A DNA stretch of 14,519 nucleotides from Treponema sp. (GTDB lineage Bacteria; Spirochaetota; Spirochaetia; Treponematales; Breznakiellaceae): assembly GCA_031257595.1 (NCBI GenBank), contig JAIROH010000242.1, positions 1-14,519 on the forward strand, in the 5' to 3' direction. Each line of letters opens with the position of its first letter. Within the stretch, counting starts at the first letter, position 1. The translations under genes and the position numbers were made by a program. Under the pieces are notes generated by a model. It searched no databases. It had not been told where the DNA came from and saw only the letters and a program-made list of their open reading frames with translations. Of the stretch, positions 14,240 to 14,519 are shown piece by piece.

Positions 14240-14519
14240 CTAAAATCCGAATGAAAGAGTTGTCATTGTAACATCCGAAAGCGGAATCTGGTTTACCATG
14301 GATTCAAATTTGATTCCGACCTTTTCGCACGCTTCGTCAAGATACGAAAGATAGTACATTCCAAGCTCAAGATCGTTTCCGTTCGCAAGCAGTTTGTTGT
14401 AGTATTCCGTCAGGCTGTTTCTGGTTATATCCGCCGATTTGGTCGCCTCAAAACTGTCGCGCATTTCCCTGTAGTTTATTTCCCTGTCGTACAAAACCAC
14501 CTGGAGCCTGCCCCTTGTT
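14240..14519 (-). CDS. Unrecognised protein, 3' end only
   Basis: The frame is open to the right edge, so this is the C-terminal part (about 92 residues) of a longer protein. A GTG at 14500 is possible as a start but has no need to be one, since the codons before it (TRGRLQ) read as protein. The visible part is largely helical (EATKSADITRNSLTEYYNKL, GMYYLSYLDEACEKVGIKFE) and ends VTMTTLSFGF. The terminal alternating pattern with a last Phe resembles the closing strand of an outer-membrane barrel, but the helical content before it speaks against a barrel here. No family is recognised. Its TAG is followed 9 nt later by the lipoprotein start. Confidence 0.75.
   Translation of the reverse strand, partial: TRGRLQVVLYDREINYREMRDSFEATKSADITRNSLTEYYNKLLANGNDLELGMYYLSYLDEACEKVGIKFESMVNQIPLSDVTMTTLSFGF

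Noticed and set aside
1..14519. CRISPR array, tRNA genes, rRNA, transposase
   Set aside because: No regularly spaced direct repeats, no tRNA-like cloverleaf with a TTCGAAT-type arm, no rRNA core sequence and no transposase or integrase motif were found on reading both strands.

Overview
The window looks like a chromosomal segment of a spirochaete, most likely a Treponema-type organism of moderately high G+C such as the termite-gut treponemes. This rests on the MreB sequence, which reads very close to treponemal MreB, on the neighbourhood mltG-dnaG-rpoD-zinc ribbon protein-TPR protein-mreB, which resembles what I remember of the Treponema pallidum chromosome, and on a lipoprotein with a lipobox. 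No species-level claim is possible from sequence reading alone. All genes but one lie on the minus strand, so transcription runs from high to low coordinates.

Right part (14519 to about 12350): the 3' end of an unrecognised gene, a small lipoprotein whose translation start region is tandemly duplicated, a 309-nt gap holding a 150-nt foldback structure, then trmB (tRNA m7G46 methyltransferase), whose ATG overlaps the stop of a 13-codon leader ORF. A palindromic element of dispersed-repeat type sits directly at the trmB stop codon, ahead of ligA (NAD-dependent DNA ligase, somewhat divergent).

Middle (10438 to 9964): a small A+T-richer island with the only plus-strand gene, a 66-residue Cys4 zinc-finger-like protein. 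It is preceded by a strong Shine-Dalgarno site and a perfect 13-bp A+T hairpin. Next to it is a near-consensus sigma-70 promoter facing left.

That promoter (9970-9998) starts a tightly packed run of genes: a YkgJ-type cysteine-cluster protein, an MBL-fold hydrolase, a 79-residue unknown, mltG, dnaG, rpoD and a coiled-coil C4 zinc ribbon protein. The first six are joined by overlapping or nearly touching stops and starts. The RNase P RNA gene rnpB follows 27 nt behind the last of them. The unit joins cell-wall processing, replication priming, the primary sigma factor and tRNA 5' maturation.

Left part: a 479-nt region without a credible protein gene follows rnpB. Inside it is a 254-nt rod-like foldback made of at least five nested, colinear stems, which I cannot assign to a known RNA family and regard as the best candidate for something undescribed. 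After it a new promoter drives a membrane-anchored TPR protein and mreB, which runs off the left edge.
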